A stretch of DNA of 64,000 nt, from the NCBI RefSeq assembly GCF_013364275.1, contig NZ_CP054932.1:8990001-9054000 (forward strand), written 5' to 3'. Made by a program: the position numbers and the translations under genes. The stretch's first letter is position 1. The number at the start of each line of letters is the position of its first letter. The notes under the pieces were generated by a model, which did not search any database, was not told the origin of the DNA, and worked only from the letters and a program-made list of their open reading frames with translations. This document shows positions 40,641 through 49,261 of the stretch, piece by piece. Source of the DNA: Actinomadura sp. NAK00032 (GTDB taxonomy: Bacteria > Actinomycetota > Actinomycetes > Streptosporangiales > Streptosporangiaceae).

Positions 40641-42101
40641 TCACTTGGCGGTCTGCGGCTGCTGCGGACGGGCGGCGCCCGCGGCCGGGGCGTCGGCGGC
40701 GACGCGGCGGCGCACGGCGAGGAAGGCGGCCACCACACCGAGTGCGCCGGCGGCGGCCGCGAGCCAGAACAGCGTGGTGTAGGTGGAGTCGGGCGTCGCG
40801 CCGCGCGGGGCGTTCGCCGAGGCGATCACGGCGGCGGCCAGCGCGGTGCCGACGGCGCTGCCCACGGTGCGGGCGATGTTGTTCAGGCCGTTGGCGGTGC
40901 CGGTGCGCTCCAGCGGCACGATGTCGGCGATCAGCTTGGGCAGCACGCCGATGACCAGGCCGGTTCCGACCCCGACGACGGCGTAGAACACCGCGTGCTG
41001 CCACTTGTGGTCGTGGGCGAGAGCGAACAGCACCGACGCGGCGGTGATGAGCGTGAACCCGCCCGCCATCGGCCAGCGGGGACCGAGCGCCGTCGCGAGC
41101 CGTCCGACCGCCATCCCGGCGGGGATCACGGCCAGCGCGCCCGCCAGCATCAGCAGGCCGGCCTCGGTGACGGAGGCGCCGAACCCGACGCCCGTTCCGG
41201 CGGGACGCTGCTGCGCGTACAGCGGCAGCGCCAGGTAGAAGAAGTAGGAGCCGGCGCCGAACAGGAACGCCGCCATATGCGTCATCAGCATCGGCCGGTC
41301 GGCCAGCTCGGCGACGTCGATGAGCGCGTCGCGCCTGCTCCGCTCCACCGCGACGAGCGCGACGAACAGCACCACGCCGATGGCCAGGAGCCCCAGCACC
41401 CGTCCGGATGACCAGCCCCACGATGGCCCCTTGGCCAGCGCGAGCAGGATCGCCACCAGGCTTCCGCCCAGCAGCACGGTGCCCGGCATGTCGATCCCGC
41501 CCGGTGCCGTGCGCCGGTCGGCGGGCACCCACAGCGCCGCCAGCACCAGGCTGACCAGCGCGAGGACGGTCCCGAGGACGAACAGCCAGCGCCACGACAG
41601 ATGGTCGGCCAGCAGCCCGCCGACGATCAGCCCGGCGCCCGCCCCGGCGCCGACGACGCCGGACACCAGCCCCATCGCGAAAGGCAGCCGCCGGACCGGC
41701 AGCGCCTCCCGCAGGATCGCCATCGACAGCGGCACCACCGCCAGCGCCGCGCCCTGCAAGACGCGGGCGGCGATGAGCTGGCCGATGTTCTGCGACGCGA
41801 CCGCGCCCGCCATCCCGACCGTGTAGACCGCCAGCACCGCCAGGATCACCCGGCGCTTGCCGTACTGGTCGCCTAGGCGTCCCAGCACCGGCGTCAGCAC
41901 CGCGCTGGACAGCAGGAACGCGGTGAGAATCCAGGCCGCCGCGGCGGACGTGGTGTGCAGGCCCGTCTCCAGCACCTTCAGCGCCGGGACCACCACGGTC
42001 TGCATCAGCGCATACACGAACACCGCCACGACCAGGGCGGCCAGGGTCTTGCCCCCGTTCGCCTCGGCAGGTGCGGCGCCGTCCGGCCCCGCGGCGCTCA
42101 C
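40641..42101 (-). CDS. MFS drug-efflux transporter, DHA2 type (14 helices)
   Basis: 486 residues from a GTG at 42101. It has motif C-like VSGVVGAGAGAGLIVGGLLA and motif A GRLGDQYGKRRVIL, with about fourteen predicted helices, typical of proton-driven multidrug antiporters. The start overlaps the stop of a short upstream frame (42098-42133, GTGA overlap). The PPOX gene follows 25 bases later. A palindromic site lies upstream at 42169. Substrate range unknown. Confidence 0.9.
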   Translation of the reverse strand: MSAAGPDGAAPAEANGGKTLAALVVAVFVYALMQTVVVPALKVLETGLHTTSAAAAWILTAFLLSSAVLTPVLGRLGDQYGKRRVILAVLAVYTVGMAGAVASQNIGQLIAARVLQGAALAVVPLSMAILREALPVRRLPFAMGLVSGVVGAGAGAGLIVGGLLADHLSWRWLFVLGTVLALVSLVLAALWVPADRRTAPGGIDMPGTVLLGGSLVAILLALAKGPSWGWSSGRVLGLLAIGVVLFVALVAVERSRRDALIDVAELADRPMLMTHMAAFLFGAGSYFFYLALPLYAQQRPAGTGVGFGASVTEAGLLMLAGALAVIPAGMAVGRLATALGPRWPMAGGFTLITAASVLFALAHDHKWQHAVFYAVVGVGTGLVIGVLPKLIADIVPLERTGTANGLNNIARTVGSAVGTALAAAVIASANAPRGATPDSTYTTLFWLAAAAGALGVVAAFLAVRRRVAADAPAAGAARPQQPQTAK

Positions 42102-42133
42102 TGAGAGCCGCCGGGGGTCACGCGCTCGTTCAT
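42098..42133 (-). CDS. Possible leader peptide of the MFS pump
   Basis: ATG at 42133 is preceded by GGAGGGCCCC, a far better ribosome binding site than the pump has itself. It opens an 11-codon frame (MNERVTPGGSQ) whose TGA overlaps the pump GTG. Translation of the pump could be coupled to it. Confidence 0.45.
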   Translation of the reverse strand: MNERVTPGGSQ

Positions 42134-42168
42134 GGGGCCCTCCATTGTTCGCGATACGGAATGTATGT

Positions 42169-42181
42169 AGTACGAAGTACT
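42169..42181. promoter_or_regulatory. Candidate operator upstream of the MFS pump
   Basis: AGTACGAAGTACT is a perfect inverted repeat (5-bp arms AGTAC/GTACT, 3-base centre), about 36 bases upstream of the leader-peptide start. It resembles TetR- or MarR-type sites. Confidence 0.5.
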
Positions 42182-42376
42182 TTAGTTCCTAGTGCGAACG
42201 GCAGTCAACGAGGATGCGGATGCCCGCAGCCGGCACGTCCGGACGCGCCGGCCGCCATGCCGCGCTCGGACATCGCGACCGCCGAAGAACCCCGTGTTCA
42301 AGCGTCCGTGCTCGCGCTTTCATGTAGGGAGCTGTCGGACGGTGGACGCTTCGGACGAGCGTCCTGGAGGTGGTGG

Positions 42377-42757
42377 GTGAGGCAGAACCCCGGCAGACGG
42401 CTGTTGGCGCTCTTGGCCGTCCTACTCGTTTCCGTGGCCAGCGCCGTTCGCGGCGAACTGCTCTTCTGGTCGGCCTGGTTCGTCGTGTGGGCGTGCGCCC
42501 AGGTGGGCGTGGGCGTGCTCGCCGAGATCTACATTCGGCGGCATGCTCGGACGCGGGGGTGGGATCAAGCAGACCGTCCGGTCCTGCTGCGTCCGCTCGC
42601 ATGGTCGCTCGGTCTCGTCGCCATGTCGGCGCTGATGGGCTCGGGCCACTCCTCCTTGGCCTTCAGTGCCGGGTTGTGGATCTTCTTGGTTCCTCTCGCA
42701 TGGCGTGAACGGCGCAGAGGGAGGGCGCGGATCCGGGAAGGCGAAGCGGGCGAGTGA
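42377..42757 (+). CDS. Small four-helix membrane protein, unknown
   Basis: 126 residues from a GTG at 42377, GGAGG 6 bases upstream. Four hydrophobic segments are visible: LLALLAVLLVSVASAV, FWSAWFVVWACAQVGVGVLA, LLRPLAWSLGLVAMSALMG and LAFSAGLWIFLVPLAW. The C terminus is basic (RERRRGRARIREGE). The family was not recognised. It diverges from the MFS pump and is convergent with the SDR gene at 42842. Confidence 0.6.
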   Translation: MRQNPGRRLLALLAVLLVSVASAVRGELLFWSAWFVVWACAQVGVGVLAEIYIRRHARTRGWDQADRPVLLRPLAWSLGLVAMSALMGSGHSSLAFSAGLWIFLVPLAWRERRRGRARIREGEAGE

Positions 42758-42841
42758 CCCGGGGGCTGGCGATGCGCACCACGATCGCCAACTGGAACTG
42801 GACCACCGCCGAGCCCCGGGAGCGACGCGCCTGACCGGGGA

Positions 42842-43789
42842 TCAGCGCGTGGTGGTCAGCCCGCCGGTGACGGCGAGGATCTCGCCCACCGTGTAGCTGG
42901 AGTCGGCGTCGGACGCCAGGTACACGTACGCCGGCGCCATCTCCTCCGGCTGCGCGACGCGTCCCATCGGGCCCTCGCTGCCGAGGTTCGCGAGCCCGTC
43001 CTCCGGCATGTTCGGGTCGGCGATGTTGAGCACCGTCCAGGTCGGGCCCGGGGCCACCACGTTCGCGCGGATGCCGTCCTTGGCCAGATGGAAGGCGATC
43101 GACTTGGTGAAGTTGACGAGGGCCGCCTTGCTCGCCGCGTAGTCGATCATTGTGTCGCTGCCCTTGAGGGCCTCCTCCGAGGCGGTCGCGATGATGGAGT
43201 CGCCCGCCTTCAGATGCGGGCGCGCGGCCTGCACGAGATGGAAGTAGGAGTACACGTTCACCTTGAAGGAGCGGTCCCAGTCCTCGTAGGAGAGCTGCGA
43301 CAGGTCCAGTTGGCTGTTCAGGTGCGCCGCGTTCTGCACCAGGATGTTCAGGTCGCCCAGGTCCCGCACCGTCCGCTCGACGGCGTCGCGGCAGAACGAC
43401 GCCTCCGCCAGGTCGCCGGGCAGCAGCAGGCACCTCCGCCCTTCGGCCTCCACGGCGCGGCGGGTCTCCTCCGCGTCCGGCTGCTCCTCCGGCAGGTACA
43501 CGATGGCGACGTCCGCGCCCTCGCGGGCGTAGAGCACCGCCACCGCGCGTCCGATGCCCGAGTCTCCGCCCGTGATCAGCGCGACCTTGCCGCGCAGCTT
43601 GTCCGCCGCGCGGTAGCGCTCCGCCTGGTAGCGGGGCTTCAGCTCGGCGTCCTGCTCGCTGCCGGGCGGCCGCTGCCGCTGCTTGGGGTAGGGCGGCGCC
43701 GGCTCCGAGAGAACTTGCGGCTTCGAGTTGTCCTGCACGTTCTGCAACCCCCTGGGCGTCTGCGTCGGAAGGGTCGAAAAGTCCGTCAC
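42842..43789 (-). CDS. SDR oxidoreductase, general-stress-protein-39-like
   Basis: 315 residues from a GTG at 43789 (a TTG at 43825 would add 12). A Pro/Gln-rich N-terminal extension (PKQRQRPPGSEQDAELKPRY) precedes the Rossmann fold, as in YdaD/GSP39-type SDRs: LITGGDSGIGRAVAVLYARE, NAAHLNS, catalytic Ser in ATASEEALKG, and Tyr/Lys in YAASKAALVNFTKS. These NADP-dependent enzymes are stress-induced in Bacillus; the substrate is unknown. It precedes the SnoaL-like gene's terminus on the same strand but has its own promoter. Confidence 0.88.
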   Translation of the reverse strand: MTDFSTLPTQTPRGLQNVQDNSKPQVLSEPAPPYPKQRQRPPGSEQDAELKPRYQAERYRAADKLRGKVALITGGDSGIGRAVAVLYAREGADVAIVYLPEEQPDAEETRRAVEAEGRRCLLLPGDLAEASFCRDAVERTVRDLGDLNILVQNAAHLNSQLDLSQLSYEDWDRSFKVNVYSYFHLVQAARPHLKAGDSIIATASEEALKGSDTMIDYAASKAALVNFTKSIAFHLAKDGIRANVVAPGPTWTVLNIADPNMPEDGLANLGSEGPMGRVAQPEEMAPAYVYLASDADSSYTVGEILAVTGGLTTTR

Positions 43790-43837
43790 TGCCTGTGGTC
43801 GGCTACCCCTGAGGCCATTCGCCAAACAGGACGCCCG

Positions 43838-44227
43838 TCAGGCCGGGGCCGGGGCGGTGCCGAAGGGGTTGTCGATGATGTAGCGCCAGTGGCCGTCCGG
43901 GCAGCGGCGGGCCACGTCGGTGGCGGTGCCTTCGATGCGGACGGAGTTCCCGTCTCGGTCGTGGCCTTCGATCACCCAGTCGACGATGAGGAGCGACAGG
44001 TCGCCCGCCGTGTGGACATGGCGTGGGACGACGGCGATCGGCACGCCCAGCGACATGAATTCGGCATTGGCGGCCTGGGCGTCATCGCCCGTCAGCGGCG
44101 TGCCCGGAACGGGGACGAAGACCGCCCCTTCGGCGTACATTTCCGCGACCGCTGACGGGTCACCGGAGTTGAAGCGTTCGGCGAACACGTGCGGGACGTC
44201 TTCGGGACGGTCGGCAAGGCGCGGCAT
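43838..44227 (-). CDS. SnoaL-like / NTF2-fold protein (second copy)
   Basis: 129 residues: VPHVFAERFNSGDPSAVAEM followed by YAEGAVFVPVPGTPLTGDDA, the SgcJ/EcaC-like NTF2 fold, then HTAGDLSLLIVDWVIEGHDR and a closing WRYIIDNPFG, the standard end of this group. It is unrelated in detail to the gene at 2411. It diverges from the HxlR regulator at 44283 over about 55 bases and is its likely target. Activity unknown. Confidence 0.85.
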   Translation of the reverse strand: MPRLADRPEDVPHVFAERFNSGDPSAVAEMYAEGAVFVPVPGTPLTGDDAQAANAEFMSLGVPIAVVPRHVHTAGDLSLLIVDWVIEGHDRDGNSVRIEGTATDVARRCPDGHWRYIIDNPFGTAPAPA

Positions 44228-44282
44228 GCGGTGTCCTTCGGGTAGACAGGGCAGGAACGCGGCAACGCTAGGAGGCGCTTTC

Positions 44283-44642
44283 GTGACTCACCAAACGGTT
44301 GGCCACCCGGGCCTGCCCGACGATCCGCGCGCCGCCGTGGCCGAGCCGACCCCCTCATGCCCGGTGGAGATCACGCTCGACGTGCTGCGCGGACGCTGGA
44401 TGACGCTGGTCGTCCGCGAACTGCTGCGCGAAGACCGGTCGTTCACCGAACTGCGGCAGGCCCTGCCCGTGCTGTCGGACAAGGTGCTGGCCGACCGCCT
44501 GGCGCATCTCGTCCAGTGCGGAGTGGTGGAACGACGCCGCCAAGCGGGATGGCCGCCCCGGACGCAATACGCCCTCACCCCGCACGGCCACCGCCTCGGC
44601 CCAGTCCTCCAAGCCCTCTGGGACTGGGGCAACGACCTCTAG
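44283..44642 (+). CDS. HxlR family transcriptional regulator
   Basis: 119 residues from a GTG at 44283; AGGAGG lies 7 bases upstream. The HxlR winged helix is complete: CPVEITLDVLRGRWMTLVVR, ELLREDRSFTELRQALPVLS, DKVLADRLAHLVQCGVVERR, and the closing YALTPHGHRLGPVLQALWDW. The Cys before PVEITLDVL is at the usual redox-sensing position of HypR-type members, so thiol-reactive signals are possible. It diverges from the SnoaL-like gene. Confidence 0.9.
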   Translation: MTHQTVGHPGLPDDPRAAVAEPTPSCPVEITLDVLRGRWMTLVVRELLREDRSFTELRQALPVLSDKVLADRLAHLVQCGVVERRRQAGWPPRTQYALTPHGHRLGPVLQALWDWGNDL

Positions 44643-44648
44643 GAGCCC

Positions 44649-44694
44649 CACGCCGCGGCGCGACCGAGATCTTGTCGCTCTCGGTGTGGGCGTG
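44649..44694. terminator. Bidirectional terminator between convergent genes
   Basis: Nested inverted repeats CACGCC/GGCGTG (outer) and CCGAGA/TCTCGG (inner, 9-base loop) lie between the HxlR stop at 44642 and the monooxygenase stop at 44716. Confidence 0.5.
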
Positions 44695-44715
44695 ACGGCC
44701 GTCCCAAGTCCGGCA

Positions 44716-45711
44716 TTAGCGGGGGGTTAGGGCACGTACTAGGTCGGCGGCGGGGGTTTCGGTTGTTTTGTGGAAGGACTCGCCCGCCCAGAGGTTGACG
44801 CCGTCCGGGTCGCCTTGTGCGGCGGACGCCTTGCGCAGGGGTGAGGTCACGTAGTGGACGTCCGGGTAGGCGGCCGGTGCGTGCGGTGAATGGTCGGTGA
44901 GGAAGCGGTTGACCAGGCCCCGGGCGAGGCGGCCGCTGAAGGCGCGGGTCAGTGCGGTGGAGGTGAAGCGCGGGTCGGTCAGGGCGGCCTTGTGGACGGC
45001 ACTGGCGCCGCTCTCCGGGCAGCGGACGAACGCCGTGCCCAGTTGGGCGGCGACGGCGCCCAGGGAGAGGATCTCGGCGATGTCCAAGGCCGAGGCGAGG
45101 CCGCCGGCCGCGATGAGGGGCTGCGAGGTCATCGCGCGGACGGAGTGCAGCAGGACGCGCAGCGGCAGCGGCTCGTCGGAGGTGTTCGTGAACGACCCCC
45201 GGTGCCCGCCCGCCTCGGATCCCTGGAGGCAGAGGGCGTCGGCGGCGGACGCCTGGCGCGCCTCGTCCACCGACGTCACGGTGACGATCACGGTCACGCC
45301 CTTGGCCTGGAACGCCGCGATGACGTCCGGGGACGGGCAGCCGAACGTGAAGCTGACGAACGGCGGCGGGTCGGACAGCAGGTCGGCGACCTTGGCCTCG
45401 TAGGCGTCGTCGCGGGCGCCCGGGGTGCCGGGGGCGACGCCGAGGCGGTCGGCCTCGGGCGCGAGGCGGTCGCGGTAGGCGGCGACTTCGGCGGGCTCGA
45501 TCTCGTCCAGCGACGGCATGAACAGGTTCATCCCGAACGGGCGCGAGGTCAGCTCCCGGGTCGCGGCGATGTCGGCGCGCATGGCCTCGGGGGTCTTGTA
45601 GCCGGCGGCGAGGAAGCCGAGGCCGCCCGCGTCCGAGACGGCGGCGGCGAGGGCGGGCGTCGACGGGCCGCCCGCCATCGGCGCCTGGATGATGGGGACG
45701 TCCGTCCACAT
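44716..45711 (-). CDS. Nitronate monooxygenase-like FMN enzyme
   Basis: 331 residues from MWTDVPIIQAPMAGGPSTPA, GAGGT upstream. TIM-barrel features of the NMO/2-nitropropane dioxygenase family are QAPMAGG, GGLGFLAAGYKTPEAMRADI, the flavin-binding QGSEAGGHRGSF with the family His, LIAAGGLASALDIAEILSLG, and GTAFVRCPESGAS. These enzymes oxidise alkyl nitronates or act as flavin reductases. It diverges from the hydroxyacid dehydrogenase at 45827. The true substrate is unknown. Confidence 0.88.
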   Translation of the reverse strand: MWTDVPIIQAPMAGGPSTPALAAAVSDAGGLGFLAAGYKTPEAMRADIAATRELTSRPFGMNLFMPSLDEIEPAEVAAYRDRLAPEADRLGVAPGTPGARDDAYEAKVADLLSDPPPFVSFTFGCPSPDVIAAFQAKGVTVIVTVTSVDEARQASAADALCLQGSEAGGHRGSFTNTSDEPLPLRVLLHSVRAMTSQPLIAAGGLASALDIAEILSLGAVAAQLGTAFVRCPESGASAVHKAALTDPRFTSTALTRAFSGRLARGLVNRFLTDHSPHAPAAYPDVHYVTSPLRKASAAQGDPDGVNLWAGESFHKTTETPAADLVRALTPR

Positions 45712-45826
45712 GGCGTTACCTCGTCTCGCGCGGTTCGGTGGGACTCCTCCCCATGATCCGCACGATAATCCGGGGGGAAGACCCGGCGCCGACCCGGGGT
45801 TCCCCGAAGGACGGAAGGGGGGCGGC

Positions 45827-46735
45827 ATGCGGGTGCTGCTGCACTACGACATGGACCACGCCGAGCCCGGTCTCGACATCGTGAGCTGCTCCGAGCAGGA
45901 CGACGCGCGGTTCGCGGAGCTGCTGCCGGACGCCGAGGTCGTCTGGCACGTGCTGCGTCCGCTCACGGCCGCCGACATGGACCGGGCGCCGAAGCTGCGG
46001 CTGGTCCAGAAGCTCGGCACCGGGGTCAACACGATCGACCTGGACGCGGCGAAGGAGCGCGGGATCGCGGTCGCGAACATGCCGGGGCAGAACGCGCAGG
46101 CCGTCGCGGAGACGTCCCTGCTGCTGATGCTGGCGGCGCTGCGCCGGGTCGTGGCGTTCGACGCGCGGACGCGGCGCGGCGCGGGCTGGCCCGCCGACCG
46201 GGCGCTGGTCGGCGGGGAACTGGCCGGACGGACGGTCGGCCTGCTCGGCGGCGGCGAGATCGCGACGCTGCTGCGCGGCATGCTGGAGGCGATCGGCGCG
46301 CGCGTCCTCTACACGTCGCGGCGGCCGCGCCGCGACGACCTTGCCTGGCGGGAGCTGGACGACCTGCTGCGCGCGAGCGACATCGTGTCGGTGCACGTGC
46401 CGCTGACCGACGAGACCCACCACCTGCTCGACGCCGGGCGGCTCGCGCTGCTGCCGGGCGGCGCGATCGTCGTGAACACGGCGCGCGGCGCGGTCATCGA
46501 CGAAGCTGCCCTGGTGGACGCGCTGGCATCGGGCCGGCTCGGCGGCGCCGGACTCGACGTCTTCGAGCAGGAGCCGGCGGACGCGTCCAACCCGCTCCTC
46601 GCCCTGGACAACGTCGTCGTCATGCCGCACGTCGCCTGGCTGACCCGTGAGACCTGGGACCGCTACTTCACCGTCGCCGCGGAGAACTGCCGACGGCTCA
46701 TACGCGGCGACGCCCTCCTCCACCGCGTCGTCTAG
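45827..46735 (+). CDS. D-isomer-specific 2-hydroxyacid dehydrogenase
   Basis: 302 residues; the ATG at 45827 is preceded by GGAAGGGGGG. The NAD-binding motif VGLLGGGEIATLL is near residue 140. Catalytic Arg in NTARGAVIDE, Glu in FEQEPAD and His in VMPHVAWLT give the expected triad. The N-terminal substrate domain shows KLGTGVNTIDLDAAKERGIA and NMPGQNAQAVAE. It reduces a 2-oxo acid to a D-2-hydroxy acid, or the reverse; substrate unknown. Confidence 0.9.
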   Translation: MRVLLHYDMDHAEPGLDIVSCSEQDDARFAELLPDAEVVWHVLRPLTAADMDRAPKLRLVQKLGTGVNTIDLDAAKERGIAVANMPGQNAQAVAETSLLLMLAALRRVVAFDARTRRGAGWPADRALVGGELAGRTVGLLGGGEIATLLRGMLEAIGARVLYTSRRPRRDDLAWRELDDLLRASDIVSVHVPLTDETHHLLDAGRLALLPGGAIVVNTARGAVIDEAALVDALASGRLGGAGLDVFEQEPADASNPLLALDNVVVMPHVAWLTRETWDRYFTVAAENCRRLIRGDALLHRVV

Positions 46736-46785
46736 GCGCGGTCGAGCGCTTCGGACCGGTGGCCGGCCCTCTTTCTGACGCCCGG

Positions 46786-47880
46786 CTAGGGGATCAGGAC
46801 CGGCTTGACGACCTTCCCGGACGTCGTGTCGCCCTCGGCCTGGTTGATCTGGTCGAGCGGGTAGGTCGTGATGAGGCGGTCGAACGGGAACCGGCCCTGC
46901 CGCCACAGCTCGATCAGCGTCGGGATGAACGTGTGCGGGACGGCGTCGCCCTCGATGATGCCCTTGACCGTCCGGCCCATGAGCAGGAGGTTCGCGTCCA
47001 GCCGGTACTCGGCGGCGCCGACGCCGACGAGGCCGCAGACGCCGGTGGTGCACAGCGACGCGACCGCCGTCGACACCACCTCGGGGACGGCGGTGGTGTC
47101 GAACGAGTACCGGACGCCCTCGCCGCCGGAGATCGCCCGGATCTGTCCGGCGATGTCGGCGTCCGCCCCGTTCAGCACGTGCGTGGCGCCCAGCTCGCGG
47201 GCCAGGTCGAGCCGGGACTCGTGCAGGTCGACGGCGACGATCGTGGTCGCGCCCGCGACCCGCGCGGCCATCACGGCGGACAGCCCGACCGCGCCCGCGC
47301 CGAAGATCGCGATGCTGTCGCCGGCGCGGACGCCGAGGGAGATCAGCACCGAGCCCGCGCCGGTCTGCACGCCGCAGCCGAGCGGCCCGAGCCGTTCGAG
47401 CGGCGCGTCGGCGGTGACCGGCACGACGTTGCGGACGGTCCCGAGCGCGTGGCTCGCGAACGACGACTGCTCGAACCAGCGGGTGTGGACGGCCTCGCCG
47501 TCGCCGGCCGTGGCGCGCGGCACGCCGTCCAGCGGCACCGCGAGCATGTTGAGCGCCATCATCTGCGGGCACGCGCCGGGGCGCGCGGTGCGGCAGGTGT
47601 CGCACGTCCCGCACGAGTCGAACGACATGACCACGTGGTCGCCGGGGGCGAGGCCGGTGACGCCGGGCCCGACCGCCTCGACCACGCCCGACCCCTCGTG
47701 GCCGAGCACGACCGGCTTCGCGACCAGGTCGCCCGGCACCCGTCCGAGCATGTCGGTGTGGCACATCCCGGCGCCCGCGATCTTGACGAGCACCTCGCCG
47801 GGCCCGGGGTCGGCGAGGTCGAGCGACTCGATCGTGTACGGGGCGTCTGCGGCGCGCAGCACCGCGGCGTTGATCTGCAC
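46786..47880 (-). CDS. Zinc-dependent alcohol dehydrogenase
   Basis: 364 residues from a GTG at 47880, AAGGA upstream. A medium-chain dehydrogenase with catalytic zinc ligands in GMCHTDM and LGHEGSG (near 38-62), the structural zinc cysteines CGTCDTCRTARPGAC, and the Rossmann motif IFGAGAVGLSAVMAARVAGA. It resembles aryl/benzyl alcohol dehydrogenases that use NAD. It lies 35 bases after the P450 gene on the same strand, so the two may carry out consecutive oxidations (hydroxylation, then alcohol to aldehyde). Confidence 0.92.
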   Translation of the reverse strand: MQINAAVLRAADAPYTIESLDLADPGPGEVLVKIAGAGMCHTDMLGRVPGDLVAKPVVLGHEGSGVVEAVGPGVTGLAPGDHVVMSFDSCGTCDTCRTARPGACPQMMALNMLAVPLDGVPRATAGDGEAVHTRWFEQSSFASHALGTVRNVVPVTADAPLERLGPLGCGVQTGAGSVLISLGVRAGDSIAIFGAGAVGLSAVMAARVAGATTIVAVDLHESRLDLARELGATHVLNGADADIAGQIRAISGGEGVRYSFDTTAVPEVVSTAVASLCTTGVCGLVGVGAAEYRLDANLLLMGRTVKGIIEGDAVPHTFIPTLIELWRQGRFPFDRLITTYPLDQINQAEGDTTSGKVVKPVLIP

Positions 47881-47915
47881 CAGGGCTTCCTTCGGGAGGA
47901 GGGAGGGGGCCGTGC

Positions 47916-49163
47916 TCAGGCGATGGAGTAGCGGATCGGGAGGCGCTTCAGGCCGCCGACGAACGTGGTGGCGATGCCCACCGGCTCCTCGGCGAGTTCG
48001 ATCGAGCGGAGGCGCGGCAGCAGCTCCTCGTAGAACGCGCGGATCTCCATGCGGGCGAGCGCGGCGCCGAGGCAGTAGTGGACGCCGAAACCGAACGCGA
48101 GGTGCTTGTTCGGGTCGCGGCCGACATCGAAGGCGAACGGGTCGTCGAAGACGTCCTCGTCGCGGTTCGCCGACGGGTAGGAGAGCAGGACGGCGTCGCC
48201 CTCGCGAATGGTCGTGCCGCGCAGTTCGTAGTCCCGCGTGGCGGTGCGCATGAACTCCTTGACCGGCGTCACCCAGCGGATCATCTCGTCCACCGCGAAC
48301 GGCATCAGCTCCGGCTTCTCGCGGAGCCGTTCGAGCTGGTCGGGGTGCTCGATGAGGGCGTGCAGACCGCCGGAGATCGTCGCGCTGGTGGTGTCGTGCC
48401 CGGCCGTCGCGATGATGACGTAGTACGAGGCGGTGTCGAAGTCGTTGAGCGGCTCGCCGTCGACCCGCGCGTTGGCGATGGCGGACGCGAGGTCGTCGGT
48501 CGGGTCCTTGCGGCGCGCCACCGTCAGTTCCTGGAAATAGGCGAAGAAGTCGAGCAGGACCTGCAGCTTCTCCTCGTTGCTCGTGCCCCGCTGGAACTCG
48601 GCGTCGTCTCCGCCGAACAGCTCCTGCGTCAGCTTCAGCATGCGGCCGAAGTCGCTTTCCGGAAGCCCGAGCAGCGACAGGATCACATACAGCGGGAAAT
48701 GGACGGCGACCTCCTGCGCGAAGTCGCATTCGCCGCCGCGCTCCACCATCCGGTCGACGTACCGCTTCGCCAGTTCCTTGATGCGCGGCTCCAGCGCCCG
48801 CATCGCGCGCGGCCGGAACCAGTCCGCGCCGATCGCCCGGATGACCCGGTGGTCGGGGTCGTCCATGTGGATGAGCGTGCGCAGCGCGATGCCCTGCTCG
48901 GCCCGCTCCCGGTTCAGCCGGTCGAACTCGGCGGTGCCGAGCAGCGGGCGCGGCGCGTTCAGGAAGATCTGGTGGTTGCGCTCGACCTCCAGGACGTCCT
49001 CGTGCCTGGTGATCGCCCAGAACGGGTCGTAGTCGGGGGCGTCCACCCGGTGCACCGGCGACTCGCGGCGCAGCAGCGCGAGCGACGCGTGCAGCCGCCG
49101 GTCGTCGGCGTAGGCTTTCGGATCGGCGAGGTCCAGGCCCGCCTCGGCCACGGTAAGCGTCAT
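47916..49163 (-). CDS. Cytochrome P450 (second)
   Basis: 415 residues. I-helix TAGHDTTSATISG, K-helix DEMIRW (ExxR), and the heme-binding FGFGVHYCLGAALARME with Cys near residue 362. The RTLIHMDDPDHRVIRAIGAD segment is standard for class I bacterial P450s acting on steroid, terpene or fatty-acid-like molecules. It is first in a run with the alcohol dehydrogenase, and the acyl-CoA dehydrogenase lies about 100 bases upstream on the same strand. The set suggests catabolism of a lipid-like side chain. No ferredoxin adjacent. Confidence 0.92.
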   Translation of the reverse strand: MTLTVAEAGLDLADPKAYADDRRLHASLALLRRESPVHRVDAPDYDPFWAITRHEDVLEVERNHQIFLNAPRPLLGTAEFDRLNRERAEQGIALRTLIHMDDPDHRVIRAIGADWFRPRAMRALEPRIKELAKRYVDRMVERGGECDFAQEVAVHFPLYVILSLLGLPESDFGRMLKLTQELFGGDDAEFQRGTSNEEKLQVLLDFFAYFQELTVARRKDPTDDLASAIANARVDGEPLNDFDTASYYVIIATAGHDTTSATISGGLHALIEHPDQLERLREKPELMPFAVDEMIRWVTPVKEFMRTATRDYELRGTTIREGDAVLLSYPSANRDEDVFDDPFAFDVGRDPNKHLAFGFGVHYCLGAALARMEIRAFYEELLPRLRSIELAEEPVGIATTFVGGLKRLPIRYSIA

Positions 49164-49261
49164 CGCATCGCTCCTCGATCGGGGCTGCCGCCTCCCAGGA
49201 ACCTACGGGCCCGAATCCTGTTCGGTCAATGATCACCGGCCCGCGCCGCGGCGCCGTCGGG

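Noticed and set aside
42758..42841. A 20-codon frame (MRTTIANWNW...) within a loose inverted repeat
   Set aside because: No ribosome binding site and no conservation evidence; the stem has a bulge and a long loop, so neither a gene nor a firm terminator is claimed.
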